The notes under the pieces: model-generated
Database searches by the model: none
The model's input: the letters and a program-made list of their open reading frames with translations, nothing else
Told to the model about the DNA's origin: nothing
Assembly: GCA_035771175.1 (NCBI GenBank)
Contig: CM069610.1
Location: forward strand, 26,316,501-26,380,500
DNA from: Paratinospora sagittata
Taxonomy: Eukaryota > Streptophyta > Magnoliopsida > Ranunculales > Menispermaceae
DNA length: 64,000 nucleotides
Direction: 5' to 3'
Position numbers and translations under genes: made by a program
Shown here: positions 23,481-35,991 of the stretch, piece after piece
Numbering within the stretch: position 1 is the first letter of the stretch
Layout of the letters: each line of letters begins with the position of its first letter

Positions 23481-24300
23481 CGGACTCCCACCTCCTTGGG
23501 AATTTAATTTTGAGATCAAACTGATCCATAAAATCGAACCGATATACATTCCACCATACCGAATGTCGAATATTGAACTGGTGGAGCTGGACAAAGAGTT
23601 GAAAGAGTTTGAGAGATTAGGGTTCATAAAAAAGAGTACATCGCCATGGGGCACTTTGGTCCTCTTTTTCAAGAAAAATGACGGATCGCTTCGACTACAG
23701 GAAACTCAATAAGGTGACAATTAAGAATCGATATCCTTTGCTTCGAATCTAAGATCTATTTGACTAGTTAAGATGGGCCAGGTTCTTCTCAAAGATCGAC
23801 CTATGATCTGGTTACCACCAACTTAGAATCAAGGAGTTCGATATCCCAAAGATAACTTTTTGTACACAATATGGCCACTATGAATTTACTGTGATACCAT
23901 TCGGATAACCAATGCCCCAGCTGCCTTCATGAACCTGATGAATCGCATTTTCAAACCCTTCATTCGCTTTGTCATGGTATTCGTTAACGACATCTTGGTT
24001 TACTCATGTATTGAGGAACTGCATGAAACTCACCTCCAGATCGTGCTCAACACCCTTCTACAACATCAGCTCTATGCTTAGTTGTGTAAATGTGAATTCT
24101 GAATGACCAAGGTCAAGTTCTTCGGACATGTTGTCTCCGACAACAACATTGAGGTTGATCCCGCAAAGGTCGAAGTAGTCCTTAACTGGAAGCAACCTAC
24201 CAATGTAACCCAAATCAGAAGCTTCCTCAGGTTAGTTGGGTTCTACAGATGGTTCCTTAAAGACTTCTCCAAATTGGCCGAATCGCTCACCCGACTAACA
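23481..24300 (+). pseudogene. G1 reverse transcriptase
   Basis: RT starts in frame 23185-23712: PIYIPPYRMSNIELVELDKE, then GFIKKSTSPWGTLVLFFKK. It then shifts to a frame with [37 protein letters not shown], and near 23985 [10 protein letters not shown]. The YVDD-like catalytic motif reads VNDI here, with Asn for the first Asp. The 24103-24303 frame has KVKFFGHVVSDNNIEVDP and SFLRLVGFYRWFLKDFS. Several stops and shifts show that it is dead. Confidence 0.8.
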
Positions 24301-24420
24301 TGAAAGGAAACCCTCTCCTTTTGGAGCAAAGCCTGTGAGTCAACCTTCCAAGAACTTAAGAAGAAGTTGATTTCAGCCCCTATTCTCACCATACGTAAGA
24401 ACGAGATCAGATACACACTA
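24301..24420 (+). pseudogene. G1 RNase H, first part
   Basis: FWSKACESTFQELKKKLISA and then ILTIRKNEIRYTL lead into RNase H. The coding sequence stops exactly at ACACTA (24415-24420), where the T1 LTR begins, and resumes at 29455 with CACTCTACACCGACGC (TLYTDASLKG). Confidence 0.75.
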
Positions 24421-26265
24421 TGACGACCCAAAGTTTCTTTCACCTAGCCCGTATCCCAATTGTATAAATGCCAAACTCTATTTGCTAGTGCTTGGTACAA
24501 TGCAAGTTGTGTGTGCATGCCATGCGTGCTAAGTGTCACTTGTTTGATGATTTGTATGATGTGTTGTTATATGTTGATTATATGATAACTTTATGATTGG
24601 TGTGTCAAATGGACTTGGGGATGTTAGAAATGAGTCTTGAGCATGGTTTTACATAGAAATTGACATATTATACGGACAATTCCGATGTGTATTGAGCGTA
24701 TACCAAACAAAAGAAGGAAGCAAAAAAATAAGGGAAACAGGAAACGTGTTTCTGTCGCCAAGAATAGTTGTTTTAAACTTAATTTTTGTGGGCCCCACTT
24801 GTTTTTTAAGGCAAGAGACCCCCCACTTCGACCCATTTGAGTTGAAAACCGAGGAAGAGAGTTAGAGAAGGGAATTTTTGAGAGTTTTGTGCCCTAGGGA
24901 GAGATTTCATCAAATCTCTACAATAAGGTAAGTAAAAATGTGATTTTCCTCCATGAATCCTTCTCTAATCTGTTTTCTAGCTATTTAATGGTGTTAACTT
25001 TGTTGTATGTGACTGATTTGGGTGAGACCTAGACTTGAATGGGTTTGCATATGGTATATTTGGAGTCCTTGAGCAAAATGGAACTTAATGGTTATATTTT
25101 CCCCAATTTCTAACCTAAAATTGGTGGGGTTCCTTTGTAAATACCCCAACCTAGATTATGGACCTAGGGTTGGTCATATGATTTGCATGTGAACTATGTG
25201 GATAGATGACATGCTTAGTTGATTCATGTTGCTAATTTGAGGTTTCCATGGTTGAATCGTGTGGGTTAGTACAATTTGGCCAAATTGGCCTAATGTTGAA
25301 AGTTCCTAAATTTTGGGGCTTATGATGGGGTTGACCTTGAATCATGTAATTGAAATGAGATTTGACCAAATTGAGATGAATTGGGTTGATTGGTGCTATA
25401 ATTGACCCATATTAATTATGTTTTGGCCTAGGCCTAGGAGCTAGGTTAATCTCATAATTGGACATATTTGATGTCTAATTGTTGAATGTTGATTATTATG
25501 GTTGAACGAATGTATCATGGTGGGAATACATTGACTAGTTCAATTGACCTAATATGGCTTTGTAGAGATTTTTCCCTAACTTAGGCATGGGTTGTGCCTA
25601 GGATGTGAAAATGGGATTTATGATGGTTTATGATGATTCTACATGGCCTAGAATAATAAATAATGTAATTGACTCAATTTGACCTATTGTAGAGAATTTC
25701 CCCAAATTGGGGCATGAAGTGAATTTGAGTCTCTAAATTGAGACTTTTGATGTTTTACGTTAATTTCATGTAAATTGAGATGTATTATGATGAAATTGGC
25801 CATGACCTTAGTGTAGGGACCTAGACTTGGGTTTTGACTTAAGTCTTGGGTTTGATGCATGATTGATACCCTAGGATTGTATTTGGATAATTGGGATTGA
25901 AACCATGGTGAAATATATTGGAATTCGCCCATGGTGACTTTGTGAAGACCTAAGCCTATGTATTTGACTTGTGTCATAATATGGGAAATGAATGATGTCT
26001 TTGGTTCGGGAATTGGAAATTGTGGAAGCTATGTAGCATCCCTACATGGATTACGATAGTGGTTGATGTATTGACCTTAGTTGGGTATGTTGAGACTTGG
26101 GCTACGGATTTGAAATTAGGAATGGATGGTTGTGTGTATTGATGTATAATTCCTCATGGTGATTGATATTATGTGAATGAATGTGGAATTACAAGATCTC
26201 ATTCCTTTTCAAGTGCTAGTGATCAAGACAAAGGAAAACATATCGTGCTTAGTTGAGGGCCGGTC

Positions 26266-29032
26266 ACGTGTGTTAACCTATGCGGTTCATTACTTAGCTC
26301 GTCCTTAAATATACTGTGATAGTATATTTTGATGATCACAAACAAAGTACTTTTCGATGCTAAATGTGCGTTTATCAAGATTTCATCAAAGCACCTGAGG
26401 AAAGCAAAAGGCCAAGGAATGACTCGATCGAGAAACTTAAAGATCACATCCATCGGTCAACTTCGTCTCAACCAAAGAACTTCAACGATCACATCATGAT
26501 TTCAAGATCACTTCACTCGAACAATTCGATCAAGCTTCAAGTCATTCAACTCCGCAAAGCTTTTATTGAAGATCTCATAATGAAGAGTTGAATTTAACGG
26601 TTATGAGAAAAGAGAAATACACAAAGTATTTAAGGTATATCTTTCTATAATCGTTATTGCTCAAAATGTTTTTCAAAACCATGCATAAATCATCTACATA
26701 TGTTTTTCTAATCTACATGTTTTGATTTCATGTTTTTACGGTATTTCAAATGATCTAATACTATATACTTAATTTGAAATCTACCAAGTTTTCATTCGCA
26801 TTTATCAATTATTTTATTGTGAATCAAAACTATTTTCAAAGAGTCTTTCAGGATGCTAATGAAATAGCAGTGTTCTCCTAAACTTTATAAGTCAGGGCAT
26901 TGATAACGTTCAACGTTGAATTGAACTGATTTATCAGGACGCTTACTTGTATAGTAGCAACCTCCTTTATTAGTCAACCTCTGAAGTTGTCAGGAAGCTG
27001 ACCCAACAACAACTCACTGAAAGATGTCTTAAGTTCTTTAAAGAATGTTTCTTTAAGGACACTAATAGTTATAAGTTGAACAATCTATCATGACGCTATC
27101 TGGATAGAAGCGCCCTCACCTTTAGGAATCAACTTAGTAACTTTTAGGATGCTGATTGTCCTTAAGCGTACTTGTGTCTCTGTTTAAAACATTTTTAACT
27201 AGTAGGACACTTTCATAGTTGTAGCGCCCTCATATTTTGTTTTATGTTTTAAAGGCATGACGCTTACTCGAATAGTAGTGCCCTCATGCACTTAGTTGTT
27301 TTAAAACACAACAGGACGCTAACTGTGCATTAGCGCCCTCAAGGTTAAGTCATTTAAGTGTCAAAGTAAGTCAGGACGCTTACGAGTTAGTAGCGCCCTC
27401 ACTTAAATGTTCAGCAGGACACTTATACGTAAGAAGCGCCCTCAAGGAACAAAGCGACATTGTTGATATTATGCGTTAGGACACTGATTATGGAATCAGG
27501 ACGCTAATTCAACAACCGTCACTGTTCGAATAAGTACACTACATCAGTTTACTTTTTCAGAACAGACCTTTGCACAGTCCTTTTCAGACCTATCAGAGAT
27601 CGTTTCTGATACATGAAATAAGTTTTTCTAAAACTTTCCTTTTTCGTAAAATCTGAAAAGAACCAAAGTGTCAGTAAAATTGCAGTTGCCATTTTCATAT
27701 AACATTATAGCTGTTGTGTGTAAACGTTCATATTATTTGAACTTCAAATGTTTAACGGCTATGTCCCACTAAGTCTTTAAATACCAACACTTAGGATCAA
27801 ACAATTTGCCAATCACTTTGTGTTGTGCCAATACTTTTTGAAAGATAGTCTGTGTCAAAATGAATATAATTTCTCTAATCTTTCAAAGTATTTTCACTAA
27901 TACCTTTACGATTACAATAGATTTTCATATTGAGCTTCAATTATACTTTATCTTTGAAAATCTATCTTTATTGGTATCTACTCAAATTCTCAGCAGTATT
28001 TCATATTTGGTATCATTCTTGCTATAGAAATAATTTGAGAAATAGTTCAAGATATACAGTTGTACTTGATTTCATATCTTAAATATTGTATTGAACTATA
28101 TTAGTAATTGGTTAACTACTGATCAGAGAACCAGAAGTTTTCATACCTATATTTTATATCTACTTTGAAAACTATGTGTCTATGTATACACTAGTCCTTC
28201 GATTTTCAACTTCAATCCTTATTCGGTATATTTTATTTTCGAAGAAGCACTAATTTTCATATCATATCATTCATGCTTTTCGAAACTGCACTTGAGCAAT
28301 ACCGAACATTGAAAGGTAAAGAACTGAAGGTGTATTTCAACTTAGCATTACCTGTTTCATATTTCATATCTTTGTAATGCTATGTAATGTGCTTAATTGT
28401 AAAATGTTCTACTTTGTTAGAACCAGCACTATTTGAATTGTAATTTGTTAGTGTGTTTCAGTATGAAACAACCAAGACAAGTGGACGTGGTTCACTTAAG
28501 TGATTTCAGGTTTGAAATCACAATAGTTCTTTCTGATCCCGTAAAAGGAACATGGGTTCTTCCTCAGCCCGAAAAAAAGAAACTGGTTCATGCTCATCCC
28601 GTAAAAGGATAGGTGTGTTCTAAACCTTAAAAAGGACAGGTTATCTCTCAGCCTTTAAAAGAAAACCGGTTCATCATGATCCTGTAAAAGGATAGGTTAT
28701 CTCTTGCTTGTAAAAGAGAAACAGTTCATCCTTAGCCCGTAAAAGGATAGGTTTGCCTTTAACCTGTAAAAGAGCAGCTGTAACGGCTTGGTTCTCAACC
28801 GTAAGAGAATCCCTTAGTGATAAGGTTAAAATCCTAGCTGAGGAGGATAGGTAGTGGACGTAGGTGCGGCCGAACCACTATAAATCGTGTGTCTCACTTT
28901 TGTAATTTAGTCTATGTTTTATTTTGCATCCAATTCCAATACACTCATGTAAATCACTAAGTTATTGGAAGATAATTTTAAAATTAACCATCGCACCCAA
29001 CTCACCCCCCTCTTGGGTGGACCAACAACGTG
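26266..29032 (+). repeat. Solo LTR S4 (family S) with target duplication
   Basis: The LTR is 26271-29027 (TGTTAACC to GGACCAACA). It is flanked by ACGTG at 26266-26270 and 29028-29032 and nested in T1. At 2.76 kb it is the longest S copy. It holds two expanded arrays: hairpin-forming units of the form GGACGCT...AGCGCCCTCA (about 26850-27500) and CCCGTAAAAGGATAGG-type units (about 28540-28790). The short open frames here are not supported as genes. Confidence 0.85.
26850..27505 (+). repeat. Hairpin-forming minisatellite in S4
   Basis: About ten to twelve units of 45-60 bp carry AGGACGCTAA or AGGACGCTTA, a short loop, and TTAGCGCCCTCA or TAGTAGCGCCCTCA. Within many units CGCTAA pairs with TTAGCG, so each unit can fold on itself. 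Clear units lie near 27313 and 27373. The same array is in S3 (30715-31290, +) and S5 (32510-32960, inverted). Confidence 0.75.
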
Positions 29033-29454
29033 GAGATAGGCATGATAATAGTGCTGAGGGTTTATGTTTTGCGTTCATTTTGTACATGAATGTAATTAAT
29101 TGTGGAACTTGTCTTTTTGTAACTATGTTTATATCACACGTCATGTAACATTAGATGATGAGGATGTCATATGAGATATAGACATGGACCATCATGTGGA
29201 TGTTCATGGTCTATGGTTTGGACCCCCATGGGAGACTTTGGATTAAATTTTGATGGATGAACGATATTATACATGTTGGTTATGGAAATGTGATTTTATC
29301 TTGTTATATAGTTGTGGATAGTAGTATTGTTCAGGTTTTAATCAAGTTGATGATATCGACGGATGAGACTCTATGGAGAGTCTAGTTGAGGCTTGTAAAG
29401 TCTCGATCTCGATCACCCTACAGGTGATGTGGAGTGGTTGAGGGCCGCCACACA

Positions 29455-29800
29455 CACTCTACACCGACGCTTCATTGAAAGGTTTAAGGGCTATCTTGAT
29501 GCAAAAAAGCAGAGTCGTTGCCTACGCCCTAGGCAATTGAAGTTGCATGACGTCAACTACCCCACACACGACCTCGAGCTTGCTGTTGTAGTCGTTGCCC
29601 TGAAGATCTAGCGACATTACCTTTACGATAAAAGATTTGAGGTCTTCACTGACCATAAAAGCTCGCGGTACATTTATACCTAGAAAGACCTGAACCTCCC
29701 ACAAAGATGTTGGCTCGAATTCCTCAAAGATTACGACTTCGGCCTGCAGTACCATCCGGGTAAGGCCAATGTTGTGGTCTATGCCCTCAGTTGGAAATTG
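29455..29800 (+). pseudogene. G1 RNase H, second part
   Basis: The frame continues as YTDASLKGLRAILMQ, then QLKLHDVNYPTHDLELAVVV, FEVFTDHKSSRYIYT, LEFLKDYDFGLQYHPGKANV. TDAS holds the first catalytic Asp of the family's RNase H and TDHKS is its conserved later motif. Stops at KI*RHYLY and T*KDLN and a shift interrupt it. Confidence 0.8.
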
Positions 29801-30303
29801 GATGTCTCGACGTGCACTGTAAACTTTGAAATGGGCAAAATGATGGTCAAGATCGAGGATTTCAAATTTCAGCTTACAGATGAGGTAGACACCATTAGGC
29901 TTGCTCAACTGTCAACCCAGTCCGAACTCATTCGAAAAATCTCAACATCACAGGTAAATGATGCAAAACTTATGCAAAAGAGAGAACTCATACTCAAGGT
30001 CAGGCCCCTAACCATTGGCCTTTATCATCGGAGGGTATGGTGTTTTATAAGAAACTACTATGCTTGCCAAGTGATCTTGAATTCTGATATGAGGTGTTAT
30101 CTGAGTTCCACGAATCTAAATTTATTATGCACCCAGAAGGAGACAAGATGTACAGAGACGCGAAAAAACAATTTTGGTTTGTCAGAATGAAAAAGGTTGT
30201 CGCGGAGTTTGTGACAAAATGTCTCACTTGCCAGCAAGTCAAAGTAGAACGCAGACTACCATCAGGTTTACTAAAACCCTTGCATATTGGGGAATGAAAG
30301 TGG
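29801..30303 (+). pseudogene. G1 integrase, zinc-binding N-terminus
   Basis: Frames 29774-30190 and 30094-30297 give the integrase entry. LSEFHESKFIMHPEGDKMYR carries the two His and KCLTCQQVK carries the two Cys of the HHCC zinc-binding domain. The frame ends at LKPLHIGE, where the target duplication AGTGG of S3 begins. The core resumes after S3. Confidence 0.8.
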
Positions 30304-32277
30304 TGTTGAACCAATTATCTTCATGTCCCTTACAAGAGTGTGTTCCTTACGTGAAAGATATTTTGATGATTACAAGCCACATTTTGTTTATGATAATACT
30401 GCATACATGGCATATCTAATCCTACTTGAAGGTTTAAAAGAATCAATAATGCATGGTGAACGTATTATCAAGATCTATTTGAAGACCATGATCACTTGAA
30501 GATATATATAATTGTATGATTAGATTGTATTTAGGTTGTAGAATCTTTACCATTACATGATTCAACAATATGTAAAACTGCATGATTTAGTCGAGTTGAT
30601 TTTCGATTATTTGCACTGAATTTTCTATGTTTGATTTGATTCGAAAATACCGAGACTTTAATCGTATTTATCAAGTTTTAAATGAAAAATCAAAACTATT
30701 TTGAAGTGTCCATCAGGACGCTAATACGTCTTATTACGATGCTAATGTCTTAGCAGCGCCCTCATAGACTTGGTGAGTCTGGACGTTGATAATACATTAG
30801 GACGCTGATAATGTTTAAGGTTGAATTGTATTTATTCATCGGGATGATCGCTTTATAAGTAGCCACATCATTTAAGTCAACCTGTGAATTTGTCAGGACA
30901 CTGATTATTTTCATAGTTTTAAATGTTTTAACTGTCAGAACGTTGATTGTCTTTCTGCGCACTTATTATTTTTACGAGTTAAAATATTAAGACGTTCATC
31001 GTTTATAAGCGCCCTTATGTCTTTCAGTTGTTTCAAATTATTTCTAAATATCAGGACACTTACTGGTTAGTAGCGCCCTCGCGACTTTAAATATTTGAAA
31101 ACAAGGCAGGACGCTAATTGTGGATTAGCGCCCTCACGAAGTTTAGTCGTTTTAATCGAAAAAGTAAGTTAGGACTCTTACAAGTAAGTAGCGCCCTCAC
31201 TTCAGAGTTCAGCAGGATGCTTATGGTTCATAAGCTCTCTCAAGGAACAAACCGACAAAGTTGTTATTATGCATCTAGACGCTGATTAACCAATCAAGAC
31301 GCCAATTCAACACTGTCTCTGTTCTGATACTTACACTTTTTCAAATTACTTTTTCAGAATAGTGCCAAACTTTTCATAACTTTTTGAGTCTTTTCAGAAC
31401 ACTCTAATACGTTATCAGAACGAACCTCCTTCGTGAAAGATCAAAAGATTCAGGTGCTATCGTCGTAAATTGCACAGAGCTAAATCGATCTGTTTCAGGA
31501 AAGAATGTATTCGTTGTTTTTTAAATGACTTTGTGCGCCAAAATCACCAAGTCCATTGCGTCACTGTTATTTCTATATATATGCTGCCTTAGAGCAGATC
31601 AAAGATCATCGATCTATCAATACAAAAACTAAAATCTATTCAAAACTTATTAACAGTTTTTCACTTGTGCAAAAATTTCTTGGAAGTTAGTTTTCTACTC
31701 TCTGCTTTTGAACTCACGATCTTTTGAAATACATTAAGTCTTCTGGATTAGTTGATCTTCATCTATATCTTTTCAAAAATCCATTGAAGAAGACAAAAAC
31801 TTTTTGAATCAATTTTCAGTCGTACTTCATCATACATATTTTGTTGAATCTGTGGTAATAAAAGGTTCAATCCAAAACTTTGTAAGTATTACTTTGATTC
31901 TAAGTAAAGGGAATCATATCTCATCTTGTATTCAGATATTAGTGACGGGTTAGTCACTGGGATAGAGCAAGTGTTGCTCAAAATTATAAAGGTTCTTCTC
32001 ACACCCGTAAGTTGAGAAAGTGTACCAGTTTGGTCTTCACCCGTAAGAAGATCCTTAGTGGAGTTTGGACAAGTCCTAACAGAAGAGGTTAGGTATGGAT
32101 GTAGGCGAGGCCGAACCACTATAAATCCTATTTGTACTGTCTCTTTTACTTTCATTGTGTTTATTTGCTATACTTTATTTAATATGTTTTCAATATTTCT
32201 TACATTTAAAAGAAAGGTTAAAATCTGGTAGTGTCCAATTCACCCCCGCCCTTGGACATATCTAGGCCAACAAGTGG
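30299..32277 (+). repeat. Solo LTR S3 (family S) with target duplication
   Basis: The LTR is 30304-32272 (TGTTGAACC to TAGGCCAACA). It is flanked by AGTGG at 30299-30303 and 32273-32277 and splits the integrase codons of G1. It has the hairpin minisatellite (30715-31290) and near its end a CCGAACCACTATAAATCC block that all S copies share. Confidence 0.85.
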
Positions 32278-32483
32278 GATAACATCGCTATAGATTTCGT
32301 CACATCCCCGCCCCGAAACTTAAATGGCAAAACGTTATCTAGGTGATCATCGATAGACTAATTAAAACTGCACACTTCATACCGATTAAGTCTACCGATA
32401 CCCCATCAAAACTAGTCGAGATCTATGAACATGAAATTGTTAGACTACATGGGATTCCCCTCATAATTATCTGCATGAAATTG
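32278..32483 (+). pseudogene. G1 integrase core, truncated
   Basis: Directly after S3 the sequence reads WDNIAIDFV, with the first catalytic Asp of the DDE core. After a frame change it reads KTAHFIPIKSTDTPSKLVE and EIVRLHGIPLII. It breaks off at about 32483, before the second catalytic motif (normally SDRD), where the inverted S5 fragment begins. The rest of integrase and the 3' LTR of G1 are not found in the window. Confidence 0.75.
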
Positions 32484-33100
32484 TCCTGAATCACTTTGAA
32501 AATTAAACAACTTAAATCATGAGGGCGCTACTTGACAATTAGCGTCCTACTTTGTTTTAAAATCACTTAAATGCACGAGGGCGCTACTCAAGAGTTAGTG
32601 TCCTTATATTTTTAAAACAGTTTTAAAACAATGTTAAGTGCGCTGAAGGATAGTAAATGTCCTGAACGTTATTAAGTTGATTGTAACGATGAAGGCGCTC
32701 CTATCCAGGTAGAATCCTGACCTATAACTATCAATGTCCTTAAAGATAGAAATCAATTAAAAACTAAGGGAACTTTCAGCAAGCTGAAACTAAGTCAGCG
32801 TCCTAACACTTTCAAAGGTTGACTAAAGGGAGGCTGCTACTTACAAGTAAGCGTCCTAATGAATTAATTTAACTCAACCTGAAGCGTCCTAATATTTTAT
32901 CAGCGTCTTGACTCATCAAGTCCAGAAGGGCGCTGCTAAAACATTAACGTCCTGAAAGACTATAAAAACGATTTTTGATTTCTCGATTAAAGTTCGATAA
33001 AACATGATTGAAATCATGATATTTTCTGATCAAATCGAATACTTTAAAGATCATAGAAATACCTTTAAAATGCGATGATCAAAATATGAAACCGATTAAA
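32484..33100 (-). repeat. Truncated S-family LTR fragment S5 (minus)
   Basis: Units of the form GAGGGCGCTACT...AGCGTCCT run through 32510-32960. They are the reverse complement of the minisatellite in S3 and S4. The conserved LTR end (CACCCCCCTCTTGG) is absent at the left edge and the right edge is not sharp, so both ends are estimates. Confidence 0.65.
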
Positions 33101-33212
33101 TCTTGCTGAGAGTAAATTGATCAATAGACATTACATTCTAGGTACTGACGGACTCGGGGCTTTACTTGTGATATCCAATAGGGTTGTGAGCATAGTTCAT
33201 TGATCTTGATTC

Positions 33213-34430
33213 TTGCTAAATCTGAAACACTTGACAAGATCATTAGATACACAAATTGGAGATATTTGGAGTCATCAAAACATTCATGTCATGAGGTTTA
33301 TTGAGATAACAGCTAGTGTTGAGTTCCAAGTAGAAGATGAAATGGAACATATTCATGTGGAAAGATCATCTGATCATGAGCCACCCACTAATCCTTCTAC
33401 CAGCCAACCAACAGATGAATTCTTCAGAGAAGAAGATTTCCTGAGAAGAGTGAGAGAAGTTCAAATTTTTGTCATGTCTCAGCTGATGAATCATTTGGAA
33501 CAAAATCAACTACAGCTGAAGAATGAGATATTGGCAGAGGTCCGAGAACCTCTGAAATCTCAAGAGAGAGTTGAGATTAATGAGATGAAAGAATATAACT
33601 CTTACTTGATTCAGGCAACGACATTGCTCAAGAAAGTGACAACTAGTGGACCAACAACTAAGTGTCATGCAATCTTTGCCTACTTCATCACTCAATAATG
33701 ATCTGGTCAAGGATATTAGAGATAACATGCAAAAGATAAGGGCATTCATGAAAGCCTTTGTTGCATCTGTTCAACCAAGATCGTCAAGCTCTCAACCACA
33801 ACCAGTCAGACCTCGAGCATCACCAAGTCCCTCCGCACAAGCTACAGCTAATCATGCTCCGAGTGATGTGACTGCAGAAGCCTTGAAGCAAATTCTTGAA
33901 GGAATTTAACGCTTAAAAGGCAAAGTGGTTGACACCTCTAAAGATGCTTCCAGTTCTGACGCCTTGCAATCAGTCTTGGATGTTATCTAGGATCAAGTTA
34001 CCAGCAAGACAACGCTTGATCTAGTGCTGCAAGCCATCTCAAGTTTAAAAGAGAATTTTACTTTTATCGGGCCAGCACACACAGAGGACAACAGACTAAC
34101 CAAGATTCTTGACTTGTTTACTCGTGCTCATGAGAAGCTTCACAACTTAGAAGACAAGATGCCTTTCCTTGCCACCACTATGATGGATCTGTCATACACA
34201 ATCACTACTACTACAGATCGTGTGGAAGGAGTTGTAGGCTTATTTGAAGACCTCTTCAAGGAAATGAACAGTAGGTTGCATTCTACTGTGTGGTATATTG
34301 CCTCAAGCATGAAACGTTTTGCAATGCTCTTTCATTTATTAGAGAAGAAAGGTGTAAAAGTTCCACTAGCACCAAGAGCTCAGCCTTCACTCGTCCACAA
34401 AGACCTAAAAAGTCTAATAGACTTCATGGA
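33213..34430 (+). pseudogene. Unidentified coiled-coil-rich ORF K, broken
   Basis: About 400 codons can be followed, with a frame change near 33655, stops at 33907-33909 and 33988-33990, and another change near 34330. The N-terminal part is acidic (EVEDEMEHIHVERSSDHEP-like) and then Gln/Glu-rich. The middle part is helical and hydrophobic-heptad-like: LVKDIRDNMQKIRAFMKAFV and LTKILDLFTRAHEKLHNLED. Near the end a basic RPQRPKKSNR occurs. I recognise no gag or pol motif. An env-like or accessory ORF of a Copia SIRE-type element is possible but unproven. It is cut by T2. Confidence 0.4.
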
Positions 34431-35991
34431 ATTTGGGTTTTTGGGTGTGCTCTTGCTCATTCTTGCTCAAAGGTATGGATTTCCTTCATTTTTCTCCATG
34501 AAATTACTATTGAAGGTGAGAGCAAGCTTTCTAATGGTGTAGTTTTCACTATGGGTCACAGATTTGGGAGTGCACCCCCTAGGGTTATGTTTGCATATGC
34601 TTAGAATGGCTTGAAAATGGTAGGAATGGGGTCCCTTGACTCAGACCCACACCCAATGTGCATTTTCCAAGCATTATACCCCATTTTCGGAGGGTTTTGG
34701 GGTTAGGGTTTCAATGGAAACCCACAAAACCGTGGTGCATATATGTGATTAGGGTCCCTAGGGTGATTGTGAGTACATTGGTGACATTTGCCCAATTTTT
34801 GTCAAAGATTTCATGGTGTTGCTTCTAAAGTGACCTAGCCCAAAAATTGGACCTAGGGTTTTCCATTTTGGGTGCATGTGATTTATGTTGATTAAGTTAG
34901 CATGCTTGAATCATTTATGGTGTTAATTTATGATTTCTCATGATGTAGCATGTTAGTTAGTTCAATTGGCCATGTAGGCCTATTGTAGAGATTTTCCTAA
35001 TTTTGGGGGGCTTATGTTGTAATTGAGTCATGAATTGGGGATTATGGTAAATTATGTTAATTTCATGTGAATTAGAGTGAGAAATGATGAAATTAACCAT
35101 GATAATCATGTAGAGACCTAGACTTATGTGCAAGGCCTTGGTCATAGTGTTGGACATAAATGGTGCCTATGACATGGAAATTGAATTACGAATGAATTAG
35201 GATATTATGTGAATCATATGGGCCTAAATTGACTATGTTGGGGATGGGACATGTATGAGTTATATGTGTTGGATATGTAATATCGATCATGAAATAATGT
35301 GTATGTGAATTGATATGTATTTCAGGATCTTAATTGGAATTGTTATTAATTGGATACCATGTGTGGGTAGCATTGCTCTCGCATGGCTTGGTTATGAGTA
35401 GATGTTCTGTATGATTATCTTTTATGTCATTGTATTAAATTTATATGCGTACATTGTAAAACATGAACTGTTTTTATTGTGAAGTTGCATAGCATGTAAA
35501 ACCACGTGGATTGGTATATTATGGCTGCCTAGAAAGCTCGTGCTTATAGAGCGCCCATGTTTCAAAGGGCAGAGCCGAGTTTGGTACTCTAGCGCAGATA
35601 TTCTATGCCCAGAGGTGCCCCGTCGGTGGTAGAGTGATATAATGTACCGCCAGGGAAGATCATCATTTGACATGGATGATCTTAGAGTAGAAGTAATACC
35701 CCAATATGGGAGGACCTTATGGGTCTATATAGTGTAAGCCTAGACTAGATGTGATAATGATTGGATAGTTGAGATGTGGTTTTACCTTGCATAAAACTAT
35801 ATGATGAATGCTTGCTATTATGTGTGCTTTATTCATATCTTGCATTATCATGCATACATGGTTTTTAAATGATGATTAATTGATAACAAATTGAAACTCT
35901 ATTCACTGGGCATAGTTGGCTCACTCTCTCACTTCCCCTTTCAGGTCCTTCAGATAAAAGAAAATGAGTCATCATTGGTTGAAGATCTAGT

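Larger units (their letters stand above)
24416..29459 (+). repeat. Solo LTR T1 (chromoviral), itself split by S4
   Basis: T1 proper is 24421-29454 (TGACGACCC to CCGCCACACA) minus the S4 insertion, giving about 2.27 kb. The target copies are CACTA (24416-24420) and CACTC (29455-29459), one base apart. It splits the RNase H codons of G1 cleanly. A second T copy at about 34430-39761 aligns with it, for example CCTATTGTAGAGA near 25684 and near 34980. No polypurine tract or primer site is attached, so it is solo. Confidence 0.75.

Noticed and set aside
26850..27505. CRISPR-like regularly spaced repeat in S4
   Set aside because: Units are diverged, spacers are not uniform, and the setting is a plant LTR; it is a minisatellite.
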